64,000 nucleotides of DNA from Pseudomonas marincola (lineage in GTDB: Bacteria > Pseudomonadota > Gammaproteobacteria > Pseudomonadales > Pseudomonadaceae). Each line of letters opens with the position of its first letter. Within the stretch, counting starts at the first letter, position 1. The notes beneath the pieces were generated by a model. That model had not been told where the DNA came from, ran no database searches, and saw only the letters and a program-made list of their open reading frames with translations. The stretch is from the NCBI RefSeq assembly GCF_900116605.1, contig NZ_FPBC01000012.1:75063-139062 (forward strand), given 5' to 3'. This document shows, in pieces, positions 9,326 through 17,658 of this stretch. The translations under genes and the position numbers were made by a program.

Positions 9326-10425
9326 GTGCGGCAAATGGACAAATAAAGGCGCGCTTCAAGCTGGGTTACAGCGCTTTCAGCCTTGATGTAGACCTTGATC
9401 TACCCGGTCAGGGAATTACTGGCCTGTTCGGAGATTCAGGCTCGGGAAAAACCAGCTGCCTGCGCTGTGTTGCCGGGCTTGAACAAGCTGATGAAGGCTT
9501 GCTGGTGGTCAACGGAGAATGCTGGCAGGACAGCAGCCGGGGAATATTTCTGCCCACGCACAAACGCCCAATTGGCTATGTCTTTCAAGATGCCAATCTG
9601 TTTGCCCACCTGTCTGTCGAGGCCAATCTCCAATACGGTCTCAAACGCATAGCCAAAGCACAGCGCGAAGTGCCGCTGGCGCAAGCCGTCGAGTTGCTGG
9701 GTATCGGCCATCTGCTCTCGCGCATGCCGGCCAAGCTTTCCGGTGGTGAGCGCCAGCGCGTGGCAATCGCCCGCGCCCTGCTGACCAGCCCCAAATTATT
9801 GCTGATGGATGAACCGCTGGCGGCGCTCGATTTGAAGCGCAAAGCCGAGGTGCTGCCTTATCTCGAACGCTTGCATCTGGAACTGCGCATCCCCATTTTG
9901 TATGTCAGCCACGCACCCGATGAGGTCGCCCGGCTGGCTGACCATCTGGTGGTTTTGCAAGACGGGCGCGTTGCAAGCAGCGGGCCGCTCAAGGAGAGCC
10001 TGCTCAACGCCAACTTACCCTTTATGCATGACGACGATGCACAGGCGGTTGTCGATGGCGAGGTAAAGCATTACGACAGCGAATACCAGTTGCTGCATAT
10101 CCAGCTTGAAAACAGCCCGGTCATGCTGCAAATAACTCACGCCCCGCTGGCCTCCGCAAGCGCAGTGAGAGTTAAGCTTAAAGCCCGCGACATCAGCCTC
10201 AGCCTGAGCCGTGCCGAGGACAGCAGCGTGTTGAATCTGCTGCCCGCAACAGTTGCAGGCTGGGTCATGCTTGAAGATCAGGCGCAGGTTCTGGTCACCT
10301 TGACCATCGGCAGTCAGCAAATTCTTGCGCGCATCACCCGCTACTCGTTCAACCTGCTGGGCATTCAGTTACACCAGCAGGTCTGGGCACAAATCAAGTC
10401 GGTTTCCCTGCTCGCCAATCAATAG
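9322..10425 (+). CDS. modC: Molybdate ABC transporter ATP-binding protein
   Basis: 367 aa from the ATG at 9322; an upstream in-frame start at 9238 lies inside modB and would add a tail unlike the family. Walker A GDSGSGKTS (about 37-45), Q-loop in YVFQDANLF, ABC signature LSGGERQRVA, Walker B LLLMDEPLAALD and a switch His in YVSHAPDEV. The C-terminal third (about 290-367) is the TOBE/Mop-like molybdate-sensing domain usual for ModC. It powers molybdate import with ModAB. Last gene of the operon; 141 bp separate it from siaA. Confidence 0.95.
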   Translation: MSAANGQIKARFKLGYSAFSLDVDLDLPGQGITGLFGDSGSGKTSCLRCVAGLEQADEGLLVVNGECWQDSSRGIFLPTHKRPIGYVFQDANLFAHLSVEANLQYGLKRIAKAQREVPLAQAVELLGIGHLLSRMPAKLSGGERQRVAIARALLTSPKLLLMDEPLAALDLKRKAEVLPYLERLHLELRIPILYVSHAPDEVARLADHLVVLQDGRVASSGPLKESLLNANLPFMHDDDAQAVVDGEVKHYDSEYQLLHIQLENSPVMLQITHAPLASASAVRVKLKARDISLSLSRAEDSSVLNLLPATVAGWVMLEDQAQVLVTLTIGSQQILARITRYSFNLLGIQLHQQVWAQIKSVSLLANQ

Positions 10426-10566
10426 CGCCTGCCATTGAATGATGTAGTTTGTGACGTGTCTCTCGCTGTGCCGACAATCGGCGGCCCTTAGCCACTGCAT
10501 AAGTTTGCCTGTATTCCCAAGCAGCGGCACAATGCGGGTCACAGATCCGGCCCGCAGAAGTCGGTT

Positions 10567-12558
10567 ATGAAACAAGGGATGTTGTGCATGGGAGCTCGTT
10601 GGGGGTTGCGCAGCAAGTCGGCGGTTGCACTGCTGTTGGCTTGCGTAGTGGCATTAATACCGGCATTACTGTTCGGTTGGGGAGCGATGAAGGATATCCG
10701 CGATCATTCTGCGGAAGCCTACGCACGCAATCTGACCCAGCTCAACCGCCAACACATTGCCGCGCCAATCAGCCGCGAACTGGCGCTGTCACAGCGTCTT
10801 GCCCATTCGCTGGGCACCCGCCAATGGCTGCAAGATGAAAGCAGCTCACTTAAACGCACGCGTTTTTTTGATGAAGCCGAAGGCTTTCGCAGCGAATTTC
10901 TCGACAAGAGTTACTTCGTTGTAGTCGACGCGACGCGCAATTATTACTCAAACACACCCGACAGCCCGGTCAGCCAAATCCGCCGCTACAAGCTGGGGCC
11001 GGAAAGTGCCGCCGATGCCTGGTACTTCAAGGCCCGCAACATTTCCGACGATTACCAGTTGCTGGTCTCGCAGAACGAGCGCGATCAGACCCTGCAAGTG
11101 CGCTTCAACGTGCTGGTACGTGACGCGCAGAGCAATTTGCTGGGCATGACCGGTAGCGATCTCAACCTGCAACCGTTCATCAAAGCCATTCTCAGCGACC
11201 TGGAGCCGGGCGTGGAGCCGATGCTGATCAACAGCAACGGCATTATCCAGGTCAGCAGCGATGCACATCCGGCTTACACGCAGCTGTACGACCTGCTAAC
11301 CGACGAAACCGACCGCCCGGCACTGCGTAAAGCCATGGCCGAGGCCCAGCGCGAGCCAACGCGAGTGCAAACCCTGCACGCCGAGATTCAGGGCCAGCCG
11401 CGCTTGTTGGCGCTCAGCTATATCGAACCACTGCAGTGGTATGTTCTGACATCAGTCAACCTCAACGCTGCCCACCTCATCGACCAACGCTGGTTGTGGT
11501 TGCTGATAATCAGCCTGGCCGCGTTGATGTGTGTGCTGCTGCTGGGCTTTGGCTATGCGGTAGAAGGCCTGGTAATTCGCCCGCTGAAAGACCTCCAGCA
11601 AAGCGCCAAAGCGATAGCGGGCGGTAATTACGACGCACCGATTACGTCTCAGCGCGAAGATGAAATCGGTGAGCTGTCGAAAGCCTTTGCGAGCATGAGT
11701 GATCAGGTGCGTCGCCACACCGGCGAGCTGGAAGGCAAGGTGCTGGAGCGCACTCAGGAACTCGAAAAAGCCAACCGCGAAATGATCGCGGCGCACAAGA
11801 AGATCGATGACTCGATTGATTACGCCAGCCTGATTCAGCGCGCTATTCTGCCGGACCGCCAACTCGGTGCTTCACTGGGCGATGAGCACTTTGTGCTGTG
11901 GAAGCCGCGCGATATTGTCGGCGGCGACTTCTATGTGTACCGGCAGAATCAGGATGGCTATTTGCTGGGCATTTTCGACTGCGCAGGCCACGGCGTACCC
12001 GGCGCGTTGATGACCATGCTTGCGCGCGCCGCAATCGACCACGCAATTGATGTGGCGGGTGAACAGGACCCGGCGGCGATCTTGCGTGAAACCGACCTCG
12101 CGCTGCGCGGCATGCTCGGGGATGCCGTGCTGTCACGGGCGCTGGCGACCAATACCGACGCCGGCCTAGTGTGGCTTGACCGCTCGCGCAGCCGATTGCT
12201 ATTTAGTGGCGCAAAGATTGCTTTATATGCGAGCGACGGCGAAACCGTAGAAGAACTGCATGGCGGTCGTCGGGCGCTTGGCGACAAACGTCAGGGCGAG
12301 TATCAGAATCACCAACTGACATTGCATCCGGGCTGGACGTACTACATGTGCACCGACGGCTTTCTCGATCAGGCAGGCGGCGAACAGGGCTTTGGCTTTG
12401 GCAACCGGCGCTTTACCGAGATGCTGCGCGAACATGCCCGACTGCCGTTAAAAGAACAATATGCAGTATTCGCCAGCCGGCTGGCTGAGTATCAGGGCGA
12501 GCTGCCACAACGCGACGATATTACCGTGCTGTCTTTTCGCTTTGATCCAGAGCAGTGA
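10567..12558 (+). CDS. siaA: SiaA: membrane sensor with PP2C-type phosphatase domain
   Basis: 663 aa, the length known for Pseudomonas SiaA. TM1 (about 18-40), periplasmic dCache-like sensor, TM2 (about 309-337), HAMP (about 338-392), then a PP2C/SpoIIE-like phosphatase with metal-binding Asp in GGDFYVYR, FDCAGHGVPG and QRDDITVL. In P. aeruginosa SiaA dephosphorylates SiaC, freeing it to activate SiaD and raise c-di-GMP, which promotes aggregation and biofilm formation. First gene of siaABCD. An alternative ATG at 10588 has a better ribosome site (AAGGGA, 8 nt); the longer form is kept because it matches the family length. Confidence 0.93.
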   Translation: MKQGMLCMGARWGLRSKSAVALLLACVVALIPALLFGWGAMKDIRDHSAEAYARNLTQLNRQHIAAPISRELALSQRLAHSLGTRQWLQDESSSLKRTRFFDEAEGFRSEFLDKSYFVVVDATRNYYSNTPDSPVSQIRRYKLGPESAADAWYFKARNISDDYQLLVSQNERDQTLQVRFNVLVRDAQSNLLGMTGSDLNLQPFIKAILSDLEPGVEPMLINSNGIIQVSSDAHPAYTQLYDLLTDETDRPALRKAMAEAQREPTRVQTLHAEIQGQPRLLALSYIEPLQWYVLTSVNLNAAHLIDQRWLWLLIISLAALMCVLLLGFGYAVEGLVIRPLKDLQQSAKAIAGGNYDAPITSQREDEIGELSKAFASMSDQVRRHTGELEGKVLERTQELEKANREMIAAHKKIDDSIDYASLIQRAILPDRQLGASLGDEHFVLWKPRDIVGGDFYVYRQNQDGYLLGIFDCAGHGVPGALMTMLARAAIDHAIDVAGEQDPAAILRETDLALRGMLGDAVLSRALATNTDAGLVWLDRSRSRLLFSGAKIALYASDGETVEELHGGRRALGDKRQGEYQNHQLTLHPGWTYYMCTDGFLDQAGGEQGFGFGNRRFTEMLREHARLPLKEQYAVFASRLAEYQGELPQRDDITVLSFRFDPEQ

Positions 12559-12606
12559 TCGGGTGAGAGGCTTTGAGCCGAATGGCTCACCAACCAAGGG
12601 GCTCCT

Positions 12607-13149
12607 ATGGAATCGTTAGACCTGTTAGCAATGCGCGAAGCCTACAACCGGCAGCGCGTCATGCTCTGCTTCAACGGTCCGATCTCGCGCAGCTTGATCG
12701 AGGAAATCGGCACTGCATTGCGTAACTATCTGCAAGCCGACCAGGCCAAGCCATCAGCGGCCATGGATGTGTTTGGGGTCTACATCGAAATGACTCAAAA
12801 CATCAGGCACTATGCCACCCAGCAAGGCTTTAACGAACAGGACGCCTCGGCAACCGTGGCCATCGCCCGTGACGAAGACAACCATTATGTTGTCTCATCC
12901 GGCAATCTGGTCATGCTGGAAGATGGGCGCAAGTTGGTGGCGTTCGTCGAAACCCTGGCCAGCATGGACAAAGCCCAACTCAAGGCGGCCTACAAAGAAC
13001 AACTGCGCAAGCCGCGTACTGAAGGTGCCGCCAGTGGCGCCGGCCTCGGCTTGCTGGACATCGCGCGTAAATCTAGTGCCTGCTTGCGGGCCAGCCTGCA
13101 CGAGCAAACGGATGGCAAAGCCTTCTTTAGCCTCAGTGCAGTGATCTGA
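12607..13149 (+). CDS. siaB: SiaB: kinase of the SiaC switch
   Basis: 180 aa. Matches SiaB by operon position, length and content: a GHKL-like fold containing NIRHYATQQG, DNHYVVSSGN and the glycine-rich GAASGAGLGLLD. Family role: SiaB phosphorylates a threonine of SiaC, opposing SiaA and lowering SiaD activity. AAGGGG precedes the ATG. A small hairpin (12574-12589, stem TGAGCC/GGCTCA) lies between siaA and siaB and could trim expression or mRNA ends; it has no T run. Confidence 0.9.
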   Translation: MESLDLLAMREAYNRQRVMLCFNGPISRSLIEEIGTALRNYLQADQAKPSAAMDVFGVYIEMTQNIRHYATQQGFNEQDASATVAIARDEDNHYVVSSGNLVMLEDGRKLVAFVETLASMDKAQLKAAYKEQLRKPRTEGAASGAGLGLLDIARKSSACLRASLHEQTDGKAFFSLSAVI

Positions 13150-13165
13150 CAGGGAGTTGAAGGAC

Positions 13166-13552
13166 ATGAACACCAGTGAATTGAACATTCCCAGTACCCA
13201 GTCGACCCCAGCGATTCAGGGCGATTGGCAAACTGGCATCTTGGCGATGCAGGGTGATTCCTACCCTGAAAACTCGTTCGAGTTGTTTGATCAGGTCATC
13301 CAGTGGGTTGAACGCTATCTCAATGACGAAGCGCGCCCGCTCAAGCTTGAACTGACCTTGCTGTATCTCAACACCAGCTCGATCAAAGCCATGATGGACA
13401 TTTTCGACCTGCTCGAAGATGCACACCAGCAAGGCCGCAGTGTCAGCGTCAACTGGCACTACGACAACCGCAACGAGCGCGTGGCGGAACTGGCTGAAGA
13501 ATTCCGCGAAGACTGCACCTTCGACTTCTCCATTCTGGCATTCGAAGAGTAA
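13166..13552 (+). CDS. siaC: SiaC: threonine-phosphorylated activator of SiaD
   Basis: 128 aa, DUF1987 family. The start is the ATG at 13166 with AGGGAG 9 nt upstream; a TTG at 13157 overlaps that ribosome site and is unlikely. The conserved LYLNTSSIKAMMDI segment holds the threonine (about residue 70) that corresponds to the phosphorylated Thr of P. aeruginosa SiaC. Unphosphorylated SiaC binds and stimulates SiaD. 16 nt after siaB and 4 nt before siaD. Confidence 0.92.
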   Translation: MNTSELNIPSTQSTPAIQGDWQTGILAMQGDSYPENSFELFDQVIQWVERYLNDEARPLKLELTLLYLNTSSIKAMMDIFDLLEDAHQQGRSVSVNWHYDNRNERVAELAEEFREDCTFDFSILAFEE

Positions 13553-13556
13553 ACCG

Positions 13557-14384
13557 ATGAGCCGCGAACGCGAACTGGACCAAATGATCGAAAAACTGCT
13601 GGCTGAACCTGAGTATCAGGGTCATCCGCTGCACGCCGCACTTGAGCGCCTGCACCAGCAGAACATAGAACGCCTCGATCGTCTGGAACGCATCGCGCGG
13701 ATCTCGGATGGTTACCAGTCGCTGGCACGCGAGCAAAACCTGTCGCTGTCGGAACGTTACCAAAAGCAACTGCGTAAGCTGGAAAAGGTAGCACGCATAT
13801 CTGACCGCTATCAGCAGATGATGCGCGACCTCAATTTGGCGCTGCAGGAAGCCTCCAACCGTGACCCGCTGACCTCGCTGGCCAACCGGCGCATGCTGAT
13901 TGAACGCCTCAAGGAAGAAGTGGGCCGTGCGGTAAGGCTCAAGCAACCCTTTGTTCTGGCAATGGTTGATGTTGACCACTTCAAACAGGTTAACGACACC
14001 TGGGGCCATGATATCGGCGACCGCATGCTCGAAGAAATCGCCCGGGTTTTACAGGCCGAGATCCGCGCCTATGACCTGTGCGGACGCTGGGGCGGCGAAG
14101 AGTTTCTGATTTTGCTGCCAGACACACACTTGTCTGATGTCGCACCCGTTATCGAGCGCGTACGCTGCGGCCTGGAATCCCTCTCCGTGCGCGTCAGCAC
14201 TGAAACCCTGAGCGTTTCGGCAAGCTTTGGAGTTGCCGAACACCGCCCGGGAGAGAGCTACTCGCAAACCCTCAACCGCGCCGATGCCGCCCTGCTGGAC
14301 GCCAAACGCGCTGGCCGCAACCGCTGCGTATTCGCCAGCGAACCGGCCGAGCCCGAGCTCAGCCCAATCCGCGCCGCGGACTGA
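13557..14384 (+). CDS. siaD: SiaD: SiaC-dependent diguanylate cyclase
   Basis: 275 aa from the ATG at 13557; an open frame extends further upstream but overlaps siaC. The N-terminal coiled coil (about 1-105, with the repeated phrases RIARISDGYQSL and KVARISDRYQQM) is the SiaC-binding stalk. The GGDEF domain has GGEEF at 179-183 and an I-site RAYD five residues before it, so both catalysis and product inhibition look intact. It makes c-di-GMP when bound by unphosphorylated SiaC. End of the siaABCD operon; no clear terminator follows. Confidence 0.95.
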   Translation: MSRERELDQMIEKLLAEPEYQGHPLHAALERLHQQNIERLDRLERIARISDGYQSLAREQNLSLSERYQKQLRKLEKVARISDRYQQMMRDLNLALQEASNRDPLTSLANRRMLIERLKEEVGRAVRLKQPFVLAMVDVDHFKQVNDTWGHDIGDRMLEEIARVLQAEIRAYDLCGRWGGEEFLILLPDTHLSDVAPVIERVRCGLESLSVRVSTETLSVSASFGVAEHRPGESYSQTLNRADAALLDAKRAGRNRCVFASEPAEPELSPIRAAD

Positions 14385-14622
14385 GCAATCCCGCGCCAAT
14401 CGTGGCCGCCAGGCACAACCGGTAACGCAGTAAAACCACCCACTTTGCACAACAGCTGCGATGAGGTTGGCGTTTTTTGCCGTGCCGATTGCAATAAACT
14501 GCCTAAAATCACTCTTTGGAGTAATTCTACCCGCGCGGCCACAAGGTACCCTTGAGGCTGGGTAACGTGTTACACCCGATACATCCGCAATGCTCACAAA
14601 AATAATAAGGAGCACCCCCGGA

Positions 14623-15366
14623 ATGCGCTTAACCTCGTTTTACCGAAAGCTATTGATAGCAATTGTCGGCTTCATCGCCTGGCTGCCCCCGCAAACATTT
14701 GCCGCTGAGATCATTCCCCAGGAGCAAATACAGATCTACGCCTCTCGGGCCACCAGCAGCTTGCTTCTGCTGCGTGGAGAAGGCTTTCAGGAAGTACACA
14801 AACAACGCCTTGATAGCGACCTCGCCGCGCTGGCAGCAGCCATGAGTCAGGTCGAGCAACCCAGTGCTGAACTCACAGCCAGCCATGCAGCGCTGGTGAC
14901 GCAGCTGCAAAATGGCGTGAGCTACGGGCCGGGCGACGAAAACGTTCCGTGGCGCTACCCGGAAGACCTGAGCAAATCGCTGCGCGAGTTTCTGCACGCC
15001 GCGCGCCAGCAGCCAAGCGAGGCGCACAGCGAACTCCCGGCAAAGATCGAATACCTCAGCGTGCAATACCTGAGCCGCTCGTACATGGGAACCTTCGAGA
15101 TCGCGCGCGAGCAACCGGACACCTACCTCGGCCAGGATGAACGCCAACTGGTGCCGGATATCGACCAGGAATTGGCCAAGCTGGCCAAGACCGACACACC
15201 TGCTGCGCTGAAACTGCACGCGCGCTGGGAGTATTTGAAAGCGGCGTTGACTGATATGAACAGCAAGAGCAACACCTTGCAAAGCGTCTCTGGCCGACCT
15301 TTCGCGCCGATCACCGTAGATCGTCACAGCCGTGTTCTCACGCAAAACTGGATGGCCATGCAGTAA
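14623..15366 (+). CDS. Secreted protein of unknown function
   Basis: 247 aa from the ATG at 14623, chosen because AAGGAG lies 10 nt upstream; an earlier ATG at 14590 has no ribosome site and would spoil the signal peptide. A typical signal sequence ends at about residue 28 (QTFA before AEII). The mature part is mostly helical, with predicted amphipathic helices and no cysteines. No catalytic motif was recognised. It follows siaD by about 240 bp and could be read with it or from its own promoter. It ends at a 9-bp GC-rich hairpin. Confidence 0.8.
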   Translation: MRLTSFYRKLLIAIVGFIAWLPPQTFAAEIIPQEQIQIYASRATSSLLLLRGEGFQEVHKQRLDSDLAALAAAMSQVEQPSAELTASHAALVTQLQNGVSYGPGDENVPWRYPEDLSKSLREFLHAARQQPSEAHSELPAKIEYLSVQYLSRSYMGTFEIAREQPDTYLGQDERQLVPDIDQELAKLAKTDTPAALKLHARWEYLKAALTDMNSKSNTLQSVSGRPFAPITVDRHSRVLTQNWMAMQ

Positions 15367-15372
15367 AACTGT

Positions 15373-15396
15373 GCGGGCCGGTTGGCGCCGGCCCGC
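15373..15396. terminator. Hairpin between convergent genes
   Basis: Perfect 9-bp stem GCGGGCCGG/CCGGCCCGC with a 6-nt loop between two convergent genes. A short T run follows only on the minus strand, so it would terminate the leftward gene best. Confidence 0.6.
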
Positions 15397-15403
15397 GGCT
15401 TGA

Positions 15404-15916
15404 TCAGGCTTTACGAATGCAGGTCGGCCCGGCGCTGGCAACCACCGAGCGCTCAAGATCCTTGCGCAGCCCCAGCAGGAACGCGGCTTCGGCCACGACA
15501 AACAGCGGGCCAACTGCCAAGCCCATGATGTCGTCGACAAAGGCCGGTTTACGCCCCTCAAAGTAATGCCCGACAAATTGAATCACCCAGCCGACCACGA
15601 ACAAACCCAGCCCCCAACCCAACCACTGCGCAGTGGATTGTTGCGCCAGTGCCGCGCCCGTATACACGCAAAGGCCGAGCAGCAAGGTCATTAAAACACC
15701 CAGCGCAATATCCAGCCGCAAGTAGAACAGGCTTGCCGCACAGGCGACGACCAGCGCAGGCGAATACCACAATCCCGCCCACTCAAAGCCGGGGCGCGAA
15801 AGCACAATAGCCACGGCCAGAACGATCAGTGGAATACCAATAAAGTGGCTGATGATGTTACGACGATCACGGTGATAAGCCGCGTATTGGGCGAGGTGTT
15901 GTTCGAGCGTTTTCAT
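15404..15916 (-). CDS. Mpo1/DUF962-like membrane protein
   Basis: 170 aa with four hydrophobic segments. Carries the two family His motifs: HRDRRNIISHFIG near the N terminus and GHYFEGRKPAFVDD at about 115-130. Yeast Mpo1 is an Fe(II)-dependent dioxygenase acting on 2-hydroxy fatty acids; bacterial relatives (YGL010w/YbgA-like) are mostly uncharacterised, so that activity is inference. Single gene; the ATG at 15916 is the only start that retains the first His motif. Confidence 0.85.
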   Translation of the reverse strand: MKTLEQHLAQYAAYHRDRRNIISHFIGIPLIVLAVAIVLSRPGFEWAGLWYSPALVVACAASLFYLRLDIALGVLMTLLLGLCVYTGAALAQQSTAQWLGWGLGLFVVGWVIQFVGHYFEGRKPAFVDDIMGLAVGPLFVVAEAAFLLGLRKDLERSVVASAGPTCIRKA

Positions 15917-16010
15917 GGCAAAAAACCTGCTGCATTATTATTAGAGGTGCACGATCGCACACCTCCAAATAAACCACCTACGCGGATGGATTGCAGCAGA
16001 TTTCGCAGTT

Positions 16011-17324
16011 TTAGCGCAGTTTTTCCAGCATTTGGTAGTACCACATGCCGACCGCGAGCATTGGGTTGCCGAACACATCGCCCATTGGCACTTTGATGTG
16101 CGAGCAACCGGCGAAGGTATCGAAATTCTCCAGCGTGCCAGTCAGGGCGTTAGCCATGATTTCACCCATGATATGGGTGGTCGCAATACCGTGGCCCGAG
16201 TAACCCTGACAGAACCAGACGTTATCCGAGAGCTTGCCCAATTGCGGGATACGGTTGATCACGATGCCCATCGCGCAGCTCCACTGGAAGTCGATGGCAA
16301 CCCCCTTGAGCTGTGGAAAAGTGGCCTCAATGCCGGGGCGCAGTTCGGCCGCGATATCGCGAGAATCACGCCCCGAATAGTTAGCGCCACCGCCGAACAG
16401 CAAGCGCTTGTCGGCCGTTAGCCGGTAGTAGTCGAGGACGAAACGGCAATCGTAAACCGCCAGATCATGCGGGTTGATCTGATCAGCCAGCTCGCCCAGT
16501 GGCGCGGTGGTAACAATGCCGCCCATGGCCGGGAAAATCATGCCCTTGAGCTTCTTCTTTTCCAGCTTGTGGTACACATCGCCCGCCAACAGCACCTGCT
16601 TGGCCTCAATCCGACCTTGCGCCGTGATGACCGCCGGGTTAGCACCATGAACAATTTCCAGCACCTCGGAGTGCTCGAAAATCAACGCACCCAGGCTCTC
16701 TGCCGCCTTGGCTTCACCGATGCACAGATTAAGCGGGTGCAGGTGCATGTTGCGGGTGTTCTTGATCGCGCCCTGATACAGGTCGGTTTGCAACTGGCCG
16801 CGGACACCTTCGCGGTCAAGCAGGGTCACATCGGCGCCCATACCGCGACGCACCGCTTCTTCGTAATCGGCCTGCAAATCCGTCATATGGCTCGGTTTGA
16901 AAGCAGCATGCAGATGGCCGTGCTTGAGATCGCAATTGATCGAATACTTCTCGACCCGCTGCTTGATGATCTCATGGCCGCGCCAGCGCAGATTCCAGAC
17001 AAAATCATCAACCTCATCGCCCAGCTTCTTGCGCATCTGCTTACGCATTGCACCGTCACCTGAAAGGCTGCCCGTCACCTGCCCGCCATTACGCCCGGTC
17101 GCGCCCCAGCCAATTTTATTAGCCTCGACAATCGCCACCTTGAGCCCGCGCTCAGCCAACTCGACAGCACTGGCAACACCGGTAAAACCACCGCCAATAA
17201 TCACCACATCAACACTGACCTGACCCTGCAGCGTCGGATAATCAGTCTCCTGATTAAGCGTCGCGGTGTAATACGACTTACAGCGCTCCGCCGCCGGAAT
17301 CACGCCATTAACTTGAGCATTCAT
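16011..17324 (-). CDS. FAD-dependent gamma-glutamylpolyamine oxidase (PuuB/PauB-like)
   Basis: 437-aa DAO-family flavoprotein. FAD-binding GGGFTG lies near residue 43; TGRNGGQVTGS and the C-terminal GYSGHGIATTHIMGE are typical of PuuB/PauB enzymes. These oxidise gamma-glutamylated polyamines or gamma-glutamylputrescine to the aldehyde with release of ammonia and H2O2. The ligase that makes the substrate is the next gene upstream on the same strand, 334 bp away across a repeat-rich spacer. gabT/gabD further right would finish putrescine breakdown through GABA to succinate. Confidence 0.88.
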   Translation of the reverse strand: MNAQVNGVIPAAERCKSYYTATLNQETDYPTLQGQVSVDVVIIGGGFTGVASAVELAERGLKVAIVEANKIGWGATGRNGGQVTGSLSGDGAMRKQMRKKLGDEVDDFVWNLRWRGHEIIKQRVEKYSINCDLKHGHLHAAFKPSHMTDLQADYEEAVRRGMGADVTLLDREGVRGQLQTDLYQGAIKNTRNMHLHPLNLCIGEAKAAESLGALIFEHSEVLEIVHGANPAVITAQGRIEAKQVLLAGDVYHKLEKKKLKGMIFPAMGGIVTTAPLGELADQINPHDLAVYDCRFVLDYYRLTADKRLLFGGGANYSGRDSRDIAAELRPGIEATFPQLKGVAIDFQWSCAMGIVINRIPQLGKLSDNVWFCQGYSGHGIATTHIMGEIMANALTGTLENFDTFAGCSHIKVPMGDVFGNPMLAVGMWYYQMLEKLR

Positions 17325-17414
17325 AAAAACCCCTCACAAAAAATTCAGCCAGCACTCAGGCCCAGCCTCAAAACTCTCAAAAAAATCCCGCCGAAGCCCA
17401 AAAGCCACCCAAAC

Positions 17415-17492
17415 GCCCTCGCTCTTACCCTTGCTCCCGCCCTTGCCCTTACCCCCGCTTCCGCTTTCGCTCTCGCCTTTGCTCTCGCCCCC
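17415..17492. repeat. Degenerate hexamer microsatellite (RCYYYY)13
   Basis: Thirteen back-to-back hexamers of pattern [A/G]C followed by four pyrimidines, 78 bp with no phase slip, in the spacer between the two polyamine genes. Strong strand asymmetry: pyrimidine-rich on plus, purine-rich on minus, so the mRNA leader of the oxidase gene would carry a purine-rich tract. Confidence 0.8.
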
Positions 17493-17515
17493 AACCACGA
17501 TTCCCGCTGGAGCCT

Positions 17516-17639
17516 CTGAAAACGTAGCGAGCGACGGGAGTGCAAGGCAAAAACGGACTTTGAAGCGGAGTTTACAAACGTAAATGAGCATTCAAAGTCC
17601 GTTTTTAACGCCGCAATCCCTAAGCGCAGTAGTTTTCAG
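17516..17639. repeat. 124-bp imperfect palindromic intergenic element
   Basis: Ends CTGAAAAC and GTTTTCAG are inverted. Inside lies a perfect 16-bp inverted pair AAAAACGGACTTTGAA (17549-17564) and TTCAAAGTCCGTTTTT (17591-17606) around a loop with GTTTAC...GTAAAT. The element can fold into one long hairpin. The layout looks like a dispersed, non-coding Pseudomonas intergenic repeat (inference); no second copy was found in this window. Confidence 0.75.
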
Positions 17640-17658
17640 TGTCTCCACACCCACCCGG

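Noticed and set aside
17334..17591. Minus-strand ORF with Gly/Lys/Ser-rich repeats
   Set aside because: Its composition is created by the hexamer tract and it runs through the palindromic element; no ribosome site.
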